A DNA stretch of 64,000 nucleotides, from positions 1,747,001-1,811,000 of the forward strand of contig NZ_AP013294.1 in the NCBI RefSeq assembly GCF_000829195.1, in the 5' to 3' direction. The notes under the pieces are model-generated. The model saw only the letters and a list, made by a program, of their open reading frames with translations, searched no databases and was not told the DNA's origin. This DNA is from Bacillus sp. OxB-1 (GTDB lineage: Bacteria; Bacillota; Bacilli; Bacillales_A; Planococcaceae). Positions 1 through 8,622 of this stretch are shown here, piece after piece (within the stretch, counting starts at the first letter, position 1; every line of letters begins with the position of its first letter). Both the position numbers and the translations under genes were made by a program.

Positions 1-648
1 CTGCATAATTTCGAGGAGAAATTCGACGTCCGGATTTCAGAAGGGTATGGTCTGTCCGAGGCATCGCCGGTTACCTGCTTCAATCCGCTCGACCGCGATC
101 GCGTGCCCGGTTCCATCGGCACATCGATCATCAATGTTGAAAATAAAGTCGTGGACGAATTGGGGAGTGAAGTAGCAGATGGTGTCGTCGGTGAATTGAT
201 CGTCCGCGGACCGAATGTCATGAAAGGGTATTATAAAATGCCGGAAGATACGGAAGCGACGATTCGCAACGGCTGGCTTTATACGGGGGATTTGGCAAGG
301 CGTGACGAGGACGGCTATTTCTATATCGTCGACCGGAAGAAAGATCTCGTCATCGTCGGCGGCTACAATGTCTACCCGCGCGAGGTCGAAGAAGTGCTCT
401 TCGCCCATCCGGACATCGTGGAAGCGGCGGTCATCGGCGTGCCCGACCCGGATTTCGGCGAAGCGGTTCACGCGTTCGTAGTGCTGAAGGAAGGCAAAAC
501 CGTCGACGCCGAGCAGTTGAACGCCTACTGCGCGGACCGTTTAGCCAAATACAAAATTCCGAAACACTTCGAGTTCTTGGATGAACTGCCGAAGAACACG
601 ACCGGCAAGATTTTAAGACGTTCGTTGAAAGAGCATGTGGTGAAATAA
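1..648 (+). CDS. Long-chain acyl-CoA synthetase (AMP-binding), C-terminal part
   Basis: This is the 3' part of an ANL-superfamily acyl-CoA ligase. The frame is open from base 1, so the start lies upstream of the window. About 215 residues are visible. They include [11 protein letters not shown] (core motif around the adenylate site), [15 protein letters not shown], the hinge region with [13 protein letters not shown] and [22 protein letters not shown], and the conserved C-terminal lysine motif [11 protein letters not shown]. The family activates fatty acids to acyl-AMP and then acyl-CoA in the cytoplasm, for beta-oxidation or lipid synthesis. A strong terminator follows directly, so this is the last gene of its unit. 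The exact chain-length preference cannot be told from this fragment. Confidence 0.93.
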   Translation: MHNFEEKFDVRISEGYGLSEASPVTCFNPLDRDRVPGSIGTSIINVENKVVDELGSEVADGVVGELIVRGPNVMKGYYKMPEDTEATIRNGWLYTGDLARRDEDGYFYIVDRKKDLVIVGGYNVYPREVEEVLFAHPDIVEAAVIGVPDPDFGEAVHAFVVLKEGKTVDAEQLNAYCADRLAKYKIPKHFEFLDELPKNTTGKILRRSLKEHVVK

Positions 649-653
649 AGTGA

Positions 654-697
654 ACCGCCCTGGCAGAAAGATATTCTTCTGCCGGGGCGGTTTTTTT
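654..697 (+). terminator. Rho-independent terminator after the acyl-CoA synthetase gene
   Basis: The arm ACCGCCC-TGGCAGAA pairs with TTCTGCCG-GGGCGGT around a short loop, followed by a run of seven T. It begins a few bases after the stop codon. Confidence 0.9.
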
Positions 698-728
698 GTG
701 CAGTCATGGGGCGAATCGAAGGTCCAAA

Positions 729-854
729 TTCAGGAATAAAATTGTGAACTTGACGGATATCCATCGAAAAGTGATGGAAATCCGCTGAAAAGTGACGGAT
801 TAATGGGCGGAAGTGACAGTTACCTGCCGAGATTTGGCGGATAAAATTGTGCCA
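729..854. repeat. Degenerate 21-bp tandem array (six units)
   Basis: Units begin at 729, 750, 771, 792, 813 and 834, exactly 21 bp apart. The best conserved stretch is the start, such as GTGACGGAT or TTGACGGAT, and many units end in GAAAA. The rest of each unit varies. It fills the gap between the terminator at 697 and the sigma factor gene. A minus-strand open frame across it is a by-product of the 3n period. It is one of six such arrays in the window. Confidence 0.75.
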
Positions 855-953
855 AACCGCTCCCCACAAAAAAACTTGCCCGAAATTAAAACTTTTTCCA
901 AACAGTTTCCGAATATACTTAAGAGACGATCATGATGAGCGAGTTGGTGACGT

Positions 954-1508
954 ATGGACAGGGAGAAGCGGTGGATTCAGCAGATCCAGAAGAAAGGCAG
1001 CGAGTCGGCGGCGAATGCGTTGGTGACGAAATATTATAACGAAATGTTTGCGTTCTGTTACAAACAGACGATAGATGCCGATCTGGCGATGGATCTGACG
1101 CAGGAGATTTTCATCAGCGCCCTGCAGTCCATCCGGAATTACGACAAGGCAAAGGCGTCATTCCGGACGTGGCTGTACAAGCTGGCGTCCCATCGGCTCG
1201 TCGACTATTACCGATCCAAGAGTTACCGATACGCCCAACTGGAGCAATCCATTGACGAATTCGAGTTCGAAGATGACTATGACCTCGCCAGTTCGCTCGA
1301 GCTCAAGGAGGACTACGAAAAGATCGGGGCGCTCATCAATGAATTGGACGCCCGGTCCCAGCAGATCATCCGGCTTAAATTATTCGGAGATTATACATTG
1401 CAAGAAATTGCAACCATCGAAACGATTCCGTTGTCGACAGTGAAAACGAGATATTATGCAGCGCTGAAATTGATTCGCAAAGAAATGAAGGAGGATGCGC
1501 ATGAATAA
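954..1508 (+). CDS. ECF-type RNA polymerase sigma factor (SigY-like)
   Basis: This 184-residue protein has the two-domain ECF sigma-70 layout. Region 2 (about residues 20-85) contains YYNEMFAFCYKQTID, DLTQEIF and FRTWLYKLASHRLVDYYR for core and -10 recognition. Region 4 (about 125-178) carries the helix-turn-helix DYTLQEIATIETIPLSTVKTR for the -35 element. It heads a tight operon with a membrane protein, an ABC ATPase and two ABC permeases, a layout resembling sigY-yxlCDEFG of Bacillus subtilis, so autoregulation and control of the transporter are inferred. The next gene overlaps its end. The start ATG has only a weak ribosome site. No clear ECF promoter could be picked out upstream. Confidence 0.9.
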   Translation: MDREKRWIQQIQKKGSESAANALVTKYYNEMFAFCYKQTIDADLAMDLTQEIFISALQSIRNYDKAKASFRTWLYKLASHRLVDYYRSKSYRYAQLEQSIDEFEFEDDYDLASSLELKEDYEKIGALINELDARSQQIIRLKLFGDYTLQEIATIETIPLSTVKTRYYAALKLIRKEMKEDAHE

Positions 1509-2250
1509 AGAAAAATTCAAAGTTCCGATGCCGGATGACCAGATGATCCATTTGCAAGTGGAACAGATCGTCACGAAAGGCCTGCAGCGCAAACCAAGCT
1601 TTCCGATCTATCTCAAAACGATGGGCCGGCAAATCGGCATGCGCCATCTGTTCGCTGATCGAGTCGAACTCGGGCTCCTTTTGCTGGCAGCGATTGCCCT
1701 GTTCAGCGTCCTGCTCATACCGGCTCGGACGCCGAGCGAAGGCATGTATGCTTCCATCTTTCTGTTGTCGCCAATCGTGTTTCTTGCTTTCTCCCTTTAC
1801 ACCTATCTGAATAAAATCGAGCGGGACACGTATGAAGTCGAGATGTCCTGCAAATTCAATGTCTACCAGGTCATCGCTTTCCGGATGCTCCTATTCAGTG
1901 TCGTCTCGATTCTTGTCAACACGCTCCTCATTGCATTGATTGCGTGCGTCCACAAGGACATTAGTTTCTCTCGGGCATTGATGATCTCCCTGACCGCGCT
2001 GTTCCTGTTCGCCATCCTCTTCCTCTACGCCTTGATGAGGCGCCGTTCGCTAGTAATGGTGACGATGACGGTTGCAGGTTGGATGGCGGGGAACGGGCTG
2101 CTGCATTACGGGGCTCGCGAATCGTACGGAGCACTGCTCATGCAATTGCCTCTGCTCATCTATACCCTCGTCCTAGTCAGCAGTGCCATCCTTTATTGGA
2201 AAACCTTGAAACGATTACTTTATTTCCGTCAGATGAAAGGGGCTTTTTAA
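1501..2250 (+). CDS. Multi-spanning membrane protein, possible anti-sigma or sensor
   Basis: About 249 residues with a soluble N-terminus of roughly 50 residues (VPMPDDQMIHLQVEQIV) followed by about six hydrophobic segments. ATG 1501 is preferred over ATG 1495 because the ribosome site GGAGG (1490-1494) would touch the latter. It overlaps the sigma gene by 8 bases and ends one base before the ABC ATPase gene. No family is recognised with certainty. The position directly behind an ECF sigma gene and the cytosolic N-terminus suggest a membrane anti-sigma factor or signal sensor, which is inference only. It could instead be a permease subunit of the ABC system. Confidence 0.8.
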   Translation: MNKEKFKVPMPDDQMIHLQVEQIVTKGLQRKPSFPIYLKTMGRQIGMRHLFADRVELGLLLLAAIALFSVLLIPARTPSEGMYASIFLLSPIVFLAFSLYTYLNKIERDTYEVEMSCKFNVYQVIAFRMLLFSVVSILVNTLLIALIACVHKDISFSRALMISLTALFLFAILFLYALMRRRSLVMVTMTVAGWMAGNGLLHYGARESYGALLMQLPLLIYTLVLVSSAILYWKTLKRLLYFRQMKGAF

Positions 2251-2251
2251 C

Positions 2252-3124
2252 ATGCTCGTTGTGAAAGATGTGACAAAACAGTACGGCGACTTCACAGCCT
2301 TGCAGGACATCCACTTGGAATTTTCCAATGGCTTGTACGGTTTGCTCGCTCCGAACGGGGCTGGGAAGACGACGCTCATCAAAATGTTGGCGACGTTGAT
2401 GTTCCCGACGAAAGGCGAGATTTTATTCAACGGGAACAACATTATCGATATGGATGACGAGTACCGTGATTTGCTCGGCTATTTGCCGCAGCAATTCGGC
2501 TATTATAAAAACTATTCACCGAAGCAATACCTTCTCTATTTGGCCGCATTGAAAGGGATCGGTAAGAAAGAGGCGTTGCCAAAAATCACAGATTTGCTCG
2601 AGAAGGTTGCATTAGGCGACGTCGCCAATAAGAAAATGAAGAAATTCTCCGGGGGGATGATCCAGCGGGTCGGGATTGCGCAGGCGCTGTTGAACGACCC
2701 GAAAATTCTCATCATGGACGAGCCGACTGCCGGATTGGATCCGAAAGAACGGGCGCGTTTCCGTCATTTGCTCACCGATCTGGCACGCGAGAGGCTCGTT
2801 ATCATTTCTACACATATCGTGTCGGATATCGAATCGATTGCAAATGAAATCATCATGATCAAAAACCAGCGCCTTCTGTATAAGGATTCGGTGGAAGCGA
2901 TCTGCGGAACGCTGGCGGGCGCCGTGTTCGAAACGACGATGGACTATGCCCAGCTGGAATCGTTTCGGAAACAGCATACGCTATTATCCGAAAAGCAGGA
3001 GTATGGGAATATGATTGTCCGGTTCGTACATAAAGGAACGCCCGAGGCCGATTGGGCGCCAGTCCCGCCGCAATTGGAGGACGTCTTCCTCTACGAATAT
3101 CGAGACAACATCGGAGAAGCGTGA
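2252..3124 (+). CDS. ABC transporter ATP-binding protein (YxlF-like)
   Basis: This is a 290-residue ABC ATPase. Walker A is APNGAGKTT (the usual leading G is A), the Q-loop is YLPQQFGYY, the signature is FSGGMIQRVGIAQ, Walker B is ILIMDEPTAGLDP and the H-loop is STHIV. An extra C-terminal domain of about 80 residues is typical of drug or antibiotic-peptide type exporters paired with ABC-2 permeases. It starts one base after the membrane gene and its stop TGA shares a base with the start of the next permease, so it is translationally coupled. It should energise the two permeases downstream. The substrate is unknown. Confidence 0.93.
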   Translation: MLVVKDVTKQYGDFTALQDIHLEFSNGLYGLLAPNGAGKTTLIKMLATLMFPTKGEILFNGNNIIDMDDEYRDLLGYLPQQFGYYKNYSPKQYLLYLAALKGIGKKEALPKITDLLEKVALGDVANKKMKKFSGGMIQRVGIAQALLNDPKILIMDEPTAGLDPKERARFRHLLTDLARERLVIISTHIVSDIESIANEIIMIKNQRLLYKDSVEAICGTLAGAVFETTMDYAQLESFRKQHTLLSEKQEYGNMIVRFVHKGTPEADWAPVPPQLEDVFLYEYRDNIGEA

Positions 3125-4371
3125 TGCGAATTTTTCTAAATGAATGTAGGAAAGCCGCCACGTCCCCGATCCTGATTGCGCTGCTCGTCCTGTTCTGTGC
3201 CTATAATATCTTCCTCATCGTCAGTTCATCCAACCATAAAGAGGAATTGAACATCGTCAACGACATCGTCGATACTTACGGCCTCCAAATCACGGCCGCG
3301 TCGTTGCAGCAATTTGAAAAAAATGTACAAACCGACCTAACCGAACTGGAGAAGATGACCGGGCAGAAATTCGGCACGGTCCATGACTTCCTCTCCGGCT
3401 TGCGCTTTGAAGATCGCGATCGATACAGCGAAGCGGACTGGCAGTTCATCGACCGTCTGCAAATCAAAGAAATGTACCTAGGCATGGCGGAATCCATCGA
3501 CGAAAGTTACGCGACCATCGACATCGAAGCGCTGGGGGAAGGGGAAGTGAAGAAATATGCCCTGAGCGGCACGGCAGCCAATATTTTACGGAAGGAATAC
3601 AAAAAGTTCGCCGAGCGATTTGAAGAAATGGTTGGAAATGAAGAACATAAACAGTGGTTCTTTGCTGGGAAAGTGTATTTCATGCACAGTTTCCTTTTCA
3701 AAACGGTCTTCTTGCACATCATTATCGAGTCGCTGCTTCTCGTCATTTTGGCAACCGCGCTCATTATGAACTACGAATTTGAAAGCCGGACACATCTCGT
3801 CAGCTATGCAACACGACGGGGCCGGAAGCTGGTGAAGGATAAGCTTGCCGCATCGTTGATGATCGCCGCGATACTTACCGCCATCGTGCTGGTCGTCACA
3901 CTGGTCACGTATTTCATCATTTTCGATTATTCGCATGTGTGGAAGACGTCCATTAGCAGTGCGTTCAATTGGGAGTATAACTTTCCGAATATTGCTTGGT
4001 GGGATTTGTCCGTGCGCCAATACTTGGTCGGCGTGATCGGGCTTGTCATGATTGGCATGCTGCTATTTTCAGGTTTGACATCCGCCCTATCCATCGTATT
4101 GAAAAACAGCTATGTCGCCTTCTCGCTGATGGCCCTCTTTTTCGTCATCGCGTGGCTCATGCCGGGCTTCATGTCGACTTCATCCAGGCTGCTTTTCATT
4201 TCCAGCTATAATCTGTCGACGTTATTGATCGGCATTTCCGGGTCGTTCATGGGAAGCAGCGGGCTGACGATGTTCAAGAACTTTGAATGGATGACAGTCG
4301 CTAGCTGGACGATCTTTGCGGTGGCGTTTTGTTTCATTTCAATACAGCGGTTTCGGAAAGAGGATATTTAG
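3124..4371 (+). CDS. ABC-2 type transporter permease (first of two)
   Basis: A 415-residue membrane protein. One N-terminal transmembrane helix (about residues 12-32) is followed by a large extracytoplasmic domain of about 170 residues rich in charged helices, then a cluster of about five hydrophobic segments. The motif NYEFESRTHLVSYATRRGRK resembles the cytosolic coupling segment of ABC-2 permeases. ATG 3124 is the start because it overlaps the ATPase stop (TGATG). The paralogous gene just downstream has the same layout, so the two probably form a heterodimeric channel with the ATPase. Function as an exporter is inferred. Confidence 0.85.
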   Translation: MRIFLNECRKAATSPILIALLVLFCAYNIFLIVSSSNHKEELNIVNDIVDTYGLQITAASLQQFEKNVQTDLTELEKMTGQKFGTVHDFLSGLRFEDRDRYSEADWQFIDRLQIKEMYLGMAESIDESYATIDIEALGEGEVKKYALSGTAANILRKEYKKFAERFEEMVGNEEHKQWFFAGKVYFMHSFLFKTVFLHIIIESLLLVILATALIMNYEFESRTHLVSYATRRGRKLVKDKLAASLMIAAILTAIVLVVTLVTYFIIFDYSHVWKTSISSAFNWEYNFPNIAWWDLSVRQYLVGVIGLVMIGMLLFSGLTSALSIVLKNSYVAFSLMALFFVIAWLMPGFMSTSSRLLFISSYNLSTLLIGISGSFMGSSGLTMFKNFEWMTVASWTIFAVAFCFISIQRFRKEDI

Positions 4372-4389
4372 GAAAGGGGGCTTCTGAAA

Positions 4390-5517
4390 ATGAGGATTTT
4401 ATGGAATGAAATGAAGAAAATTTTGACGTGGAAAGCGATGTTGCTGCTGTTTCTTGTTAATAGTGTGCTCTATTTCCTGTTGATTGAGTTTCATATTGAA
4501 CACTTCCCAAATGGAAGACCGGCGCTGGATTCGTATAGGCTCGGGGTCGAGATGATCGAGAAATATGGCACGGATATGGATGCGGAGGAAATAATCGACT
4601 TTAAAAACGAATACGATGCTCGCGTGGAGGAAGCGGACCAGTACTTGCAGGCGAGGCAGGAGTTTGTCGAAGCGGGGCTTGATACATACGACAAACTGAT
4701 CAACCATGATTGGGACAATCAGGAGCAGAGCGATTTACAGAACCGAATTTTTCACGAGGAACAGGTCGACCTTTTCTGGGAGTTGCAGGATAGAAGAAGA
4801 CTGGTTGAGTTCCATGAATCAAAGGACGTGATTCCAGATAATCTTTCATCTGAGCAGATACAGCGTATGGAGAAATTATTTGCTGCCGGGAAATTTCAAG
4901 TGTACACCGAAATTGTAATGGAAAACTTCCGGACTTTTATTGGGAACGTGGCGATCGCCATCCTGTTCAGCGTCGTCCTCGTCATTTCACCGGTAATCTT
5001 GAAAGATCGGATGAGACAGATTGTGCCGTTGCAGTACACTACGAAGAAAGGCCGAAACTTGTACAGGACGAAAATCGTGGCCGGCTTACTCTCCGCCTTC
5101 CTGGTCATCACAGGATTGCTGGCGGTCTATTTTGGTATTTATTCATTGAACAATACATCTCCGTTTTTTGACGTGCGGGTGAACACATTTATCGGCCCCG
5201 AATCTTGGTATGATCCGACGTTCTTCCAGTATATCGTTTTATGTGCAGCCGCCATTTACGCCATCGGATTAATCAGCGCGTTACTGGCCATGGCGAGCTC
5301 AACGGTCGTCCCGAATTTCGTGTCGTTGATCGGAGTGCAAATCCCGATCATCGCAGGAATGCTCATCGTCGGTTTGAAACCAATGCTCCATTTCATCATC
5401 GCAATCTTGTATCCGCAATGGTTAGTTCCGCTCGCTTATGTGGCGCTTGTGGTGGTGAGCGTAGTGGTGGTGTGGCGTTTGTGGAGGGGAGAAGGGAAGC
5501 GGGATATTGTATTGTGA
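4390..5517 (+). CDS. ABC-2 type transporter permease (second of two)
   Basis: A 375-residue membrane protein with the same plan as the preceding gene: one N-terminal helix, a helical external domain of about 150 residues, then five or six membrane segments. The coupling-type segment is VPLQYTTKKGRNLYRTKI. A ribosome site AGGAAAGGGGG lies upstream. It is the last gene of the sigma-factor operon and is followed by a hairpin terminator. A paired permease with the same fold suggests an asymmetric transporter. The substrate, perhaps a cell-envelope-active compound as in other ECF-linked ABC systems, is only guessed from context. Confidence 0.85.
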   Translation: MRILWNEMKKILTWKAMLLLFLVNSVLYFLLIEFHIEHFPNGRPALDSYRLGVEMIEKYGTDMDAEEIIDFKNEYDARVEEADQYLQARQEFVEAGLDTYDKLINHDWDNQEQSDLQNRIFHEEQVDLFWELQDRRRLVEFHESKDVIPDNLSSEQIQRMEKLFAAGKFQVYTEIVMENFRTFIGNVAIAILFSVVLVISPVILKDRMRQIVPLQYTTKKGRNLYRTKIVAGLLSAFLVITGLLAVYFGIYSLNNTSPFFDVRVNTFIGPESWYDPTFFQYIVLCAAAIYAIGLISALLAMASSTVVPNFVSLIGVQIPIIAGMLIVGLKPMLHFIIAILYPQWLVPLAYVALVVVSVVVVWRLWRGEGKRDIVL

Positions 5518-5572
5518 AATCAGACGAGTGGAAGATATAGGAACGTAAGATTAACTAAAAGATAAATAGGGG

Positions 5573-5604
5573 AACGCCAGCCCGGGCGAGGTTGGCGTTT
5601 TTTT
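5573..5604 (+). terminator. Terminator of the sigma/ABC operon
   Basis: The arms AACGCCA and TGGCGTT enclose a GC-rich loop and are followed by seven T. Confidence 0.85.
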
Positions 5605-5812
5605 GACAGGGGCGGTAGACGATTTTGATGAGGGCAGTCGTGCCATGAAGGTTTAGTTGATTATCCTTAGTCCATAAAGTTTTATCAGAAAAGACCACTT
5701 TCTAAAATGTATTATATAGAATAATGTGTTAGTATAATAAGAACAAGGAAAAGGTTTCTTGGTTCTTGGTCCCTAGTTCAGGGTATAAATTTAAAAGAAG
5801 GAGGCATATACT
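5605..5812 (+). promoter_or_regulatory. Upstream region and likely promoter of the AbrB/RelE-type module
   Basis: A TATAAT hexamer at 5733-5738 lies about 75 bases before the antitoxin gene in AT-rich DNA. No good -35 box is visible at 17 bp. A strong ribosome site GAAGGAGG (5797-5804) precedes ATG 5813. The TATAAT is the best -10 candidate, but the assignment is tentative. Confidence 0.4.
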
Positions 5813-6196
5813 ATGGTGTACTTAAAAGATATCTCGGAGGAGAGAACACAGATGAGAGTGCCCAAAAAAATTGCAGTCTCCCGAAAAAGACAAATTACCA
5901 TACCAATAGATTTCTATGAACAGTTAGAAATTGGTGATGAAGTGATTTGTGAGGTTGTTGACAACAGTTTGGTAATTAGGCCGATCAGCGAGCCTCAAGA
6001 TTTTAGTGAATACATCTTGCGTGACTTAATTAATGAAGGGTATGAGTCGGGTGAAGAATTATTAAAAGAGTTTTCTTATAGAAAATCTCAAATCAAACCT
6101 GCCCTTGAACAAATGATTGCCGAAAGCCGCGATGGGAAAGTTTATTCCAGTCCCGAAGAGTTCTTTAGCGAACTAGATGAGGATGAAGATGAATAG
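5813..6196 (+). CDS. AbrB/MazE-fold antitoxin-like DNA-binding protein
   Basis: A 127-residue protein. Residues 14-58 carry a swapped-hairpin AbrB motif (KKIAVSRKRQITIPIDFYEQ, then GDEVICEVVDNSLVIRP). A longer acidic helical C-terminus (FSELDEDEDE) is suited to binding a toxin. The family binds operator DNA and neutralises a cognate toxin. The next gene overlaps its end and encodes a RelE-like protein. Two starts are possible: ATG 5813 with a strong site GAAGGAGG, and internal ATG 5852 behind another GGAGGAG, which would match the usual family N-terminus. Base composition is lower in G+C than the flanks, consistent with a mobile module. Confidence 0.8.
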   Translation: MVYLKDISEERTQMRVPKKIAVSRKRQITIPIDFYEQLEIGDEVICEVVDNSLVIRPISEPQDFSEYILRDLINEGYESGEELLKEFSYRKSQIKPALEQMIAESRDGKVYSSPEEFFSELDEDEDE

Positions 6197-6524
6197 GCAG
6201 GTACCCTTGAAACTTGAAATATTACCAAGGGCTAAAAGATTTTTTAAATCAATCAGACGAGACAAAGAATTATCACAAAAGTTTCAAAAACAAATCAAGA
6301 ATTTACAATTAAATCCATCCTTGGGGACTCTCAAGTCAGGTGATTTAGGTGGAGTGTTTTCAATGGATATTCGACATAACAAGGTTGAATACGAATTAGC
6401 TTACTGTGTAGAGCAGTTGGAAGATGGAAAAATACTTCTTATTATTTTGGCGGGAACAAGAGAAAATTTCTATAATGAACTAAAGACATATATGAAAACA
6501 ACCACAAGATTAAAACGGCATTAA
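6189..6524 (+). CDS. RelE/ParE-type toxin-like protein
   Basis: About 111 residues of a RelE/ParE-superfamily fold. LKLEILPRAKRFFKSIRRD is the first strand and helix; GTLKSGDLGGVFSMDIRHNK and YELAYCVEQLEDGKILLIIL form the sheet; the C-terminal AGTRENFYNELK matches the active-site region of mRNA interferases. ATG 6189 has GAGGA at a fair distance; ATG 6177 and 6183 are alternatives. It overlaps the antitoxin end by 8 bases, so the two are coupled. Toxicity (ribosome-dependent mRNA cleavage) is inferred from the family. A terminator follows directly. Confidence 0.78.
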   Translation: MNRQVPLKLEILPRAKRFFKSIRRDKELSQKFQKQIKNLQLNPSLGTLKSGDLGGVFSMDIRHNKVEYELAYCVEQLEDGKILLIILAGTRENFYNELKTYMKTTTRLKRH

Positions 6525-6527
6525 AAC

Positions 6528-6560
6528 AGAGTCCCTGGATAAAATTAGGGACTCTATTTT
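6528..6560 (+). terminator. Terminator of the toxin-antitoxin module
   Basis: Perfect 9-bp arms AGAGTCCCT and AGGGACTCT enclose a 10-base loop, followed by ATTTT. Confidence 0.85.
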
Positions 6561-6627
6561 AATTACAACAAAGGAAACTCTCCCCGCCAAGTCGAAGTCA
6601 CATAACAGACGAAATGGGGGAATTCAT

Positions 6628-8607
6628 ATGAAAAAACGAAAAGTGGCAGCGAAGGATTTGTTCGTGTTGCAGTCGGTTACGAATCCGCGATTATCGCCGG
6701 ATGGCAAGGCGGCTGTCTTCGTCAAGACGCATATCGATGAGGAACAGAATAAATATGTAGCGAATTTATTCCACATCGATTTAGATACGAACGAAGTGAC
6801 ACAGTGGACACACGGGGGCCAGCGAGTGTCTGCGCCGGCGTGGTCGGCGGATGGGAAGCACATTGCGTTTTTGTCCGATCGCGAGGAGAAGAATCAGTTA
6901 TACGTCCTTTCCGCAACGGGCGGCGAGGCGCGGAAGTTGACGGCATTTATCAATGGCATTACTTCGTTTCGCTGGTCGCCGTGCGGCAATCAAATCTGGT
7001 TCGCGGCCGATGTGCAAAAAGGCAAGTCGTTCACCGATGAGCCTGAAAAACAGGAAGACACAGAAAAGCCGGAACCGGCCCGTGTGACGAAAATGAAATA
7101 TAAAGCGGATGGCATAGGTTTATTAAAACAGGATGTGTTTCGTCAAATTGGGGTGCTCGATGTGGAGACGGGAACCGCAACACCGTTCACAGAAGGCCAT
7201 CACCAACATACATTGCATGCGGTTTCGCATGACGGGAAGCGTCTGGTGATCGGTGTCAATCGGCGGGAGAATCAGGATTTTGATTTTCGGCAGCCGTTGG
7301 TTATGGTCAATGTGCAGACGAAAGAGGAAACGGTGGTCATCGACGAGGAAGGGGCGTATGGCGACGCACGCTTTTCCTTTGATGACCGGTATATCGCATT
7401 TTCGGGAGCGGGTAGTGCGTACAAGAATGCGACCCATGATTGTGTACTCGTCTACGACACGGCAGATGGGACACTTCTGAATTTGACGGAAGGCTTGGAC
7501 GCACCGGTCGTGGATGCGGTCGTGGCGGATCTGCAGCAGGGGGCAGCTGCGCCGGGTGTCGTTTGGACGAAGGACAACCATTTGTACTACCAATTATCGA
7601 CGAGGGGCGATGTGCAATTGTACTTTGCTTCGCTCGACGGCGCGCTGTTTCCGGCGACACCGCAAGATGAGCATGTGTACGATTATGACGTTTCGATGGC
7701 TGGGGAATTTGCCCTTCTTTGCGTCAGCGATCCGGCGAATCCAGGTGAGTTGGTCAAGCATGTGATTACAACAGGCGAGCGGGAGACGCTTACTTCATTC
7801 AATCGGAAGTATGTAGAGGAAACGATACTTGTGGCACCAGAGCAAATTGCCTTCGTGGGACCGGATGGATGGGATGTGCACGGATGGCTCATGAAACCGG
7901 CTGACTTTGTGGAAGGCCAGCGCTATCCGCTCGTCGTGGAAATCCACGGCGGCCCGCATACGATGTACGGCCATTCATTTTTCCACGAACTGCAATTTCT
8001 GGCGGCGCAAGGCTACGGCGTGTTGTACGTCAATCCGCGGGGCAGTCACGGGTACAGTCAGGCGTTCGTCGACGCAGTGCGGGGCGATTACGGCGGCGGA
8101 GATTATGAGGATATCATGGCGGGGCTCTATTTTGTGATGAATGAAAATGAATGGATCGACCCCGACCGGCTCGGGGTAACCGGCGGTAGTTACGGTGGCT
8201 TCATGACGAACTGGATCGTCAGCCGGACGAATCAATTCAAAGCCGCGGTGACGCAACGATCGATTTCCAACTGGATCAGCTTCTTCGGCGTGTCCGACAT
8301 CGGCTATTATTTCAGCGATTGGCAAATTGGTGCTGATATGAAGGACACCGGGAAGCTGTGGGACCGCTCGCCGTTGAAATATGCGGAACGGGTGGAAACA
8401 CCGTTGCTGATCCTCCATTCGGAAAACGATTTCCGTTGCCCGATCGAACAGGCGGAACAGCTTTTTATCACACTGAAAAGTCTCGGAAAGGAAACCGAAT
8501 TCGTCCGCTTCCCGGACGCGGATCACAACCTGTCGAGGACCGGGATTCCTAGCCTGCGGATCGCTAGGTTGGAAGAGATTGTTGGGTGGTTTGAAAGGTA
8601 TTTGTGA
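6628..8607 (+). CDS. yuxL: S9 family serine peptidase (YuxL-like acylaminoacyl peptidase)
   Basis: A 659-residue protein. The N-terminal half is a beta-propeller of WD/PD40-like repeats (RLSPDGKAAVF, APAWSADGKHIAFLSD, FSFDDRYIAFSG). The C-terminal part from about residue 420 is an alpha/beta hydrolase. The catalytic triad is visible: Ser about 521 in TGGSYGGFMTNW, Asp about 600 in SENDFRCPIEQAEQ and His about 633 in DADHNLSRTG. Length and motifs match Bacillus YuxL. The family releases acylated or unmodified N-terminal residues from short peptides in the cytoplasm. There is no signal peptide. A GGGGGA ribosome site precedes ATG 6628. The gene is monocistronic and followed by an unusual tandem array. 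Confidence 0.93.
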   Translation: MKKRKVAAKDLFVLQSVTNPRLSPDGKAAVFVKTHIDEEQNKYVANLFHIDLDTNEVTQWTHGGQRVSAPAWSADGKHIAFLSDREEKNQLYVLSATGGEARKLTAFINGITSFRWSPCGNQIWFAADVQKGKSFTDEPEKQEDTEKPEPARVTKMKYKADGIGLLKQDVFRQIGVLDVETGTATPFTEGHHQHTLHAVSHDGKRLVIGVNRRENQDFDFRQPLVMVNVQTKEETVVIDEEGAYGDARFSFDDRYIAFSGAGSAYKNATHDCVLVYDTADGTLLNLTEGLDAPVVDAVVADLQQGAAAPGVVWTKDNHLYYQLSTRGDVQLYFASLDGALFPATPQDEHVYDYDVSMAGEFALLCVSDPANPGELVKHVITTGERETLTSFNRKYVEETILVAPEQIAFVGPDGWDVHGWLMKPADFVEGQRYPLVVEIHGGPHTMYGHSFFHELQFLAAQGYGVLYVNPRGSHGYSQAFVDAVRGDYGGGDYEDIMAGLYFVMNENEWIDPDRLGVTGGSYGGFMTNWIVSRTNQFKAAVTQRSISNWISFFGVSDIGYYFSDWQIGADMKDTGKLWDRSPLKYAERVETPLLILHSENDFRCPIEQAEQLFITLKSLGKETEFVRFPDADHNLSRTGIPSLRIARLEEIVGWFERYL

Positions 8608-8622
8608 GGAGGTAGGGGATTG

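Noticed and set aside
525-869. Minus-strand frame of 114 codons
   Set aside because: It covers the terminator, the 729 array and the end of the acyl-CoA synthetase gene; no ribosome site.
867-953. Autoregulatory ECF promoter before the sigma gene
   Set aside because: No AAC/CGTC-type pair with proper spacing was found; the TATACT at 914 lacks a matching -35.
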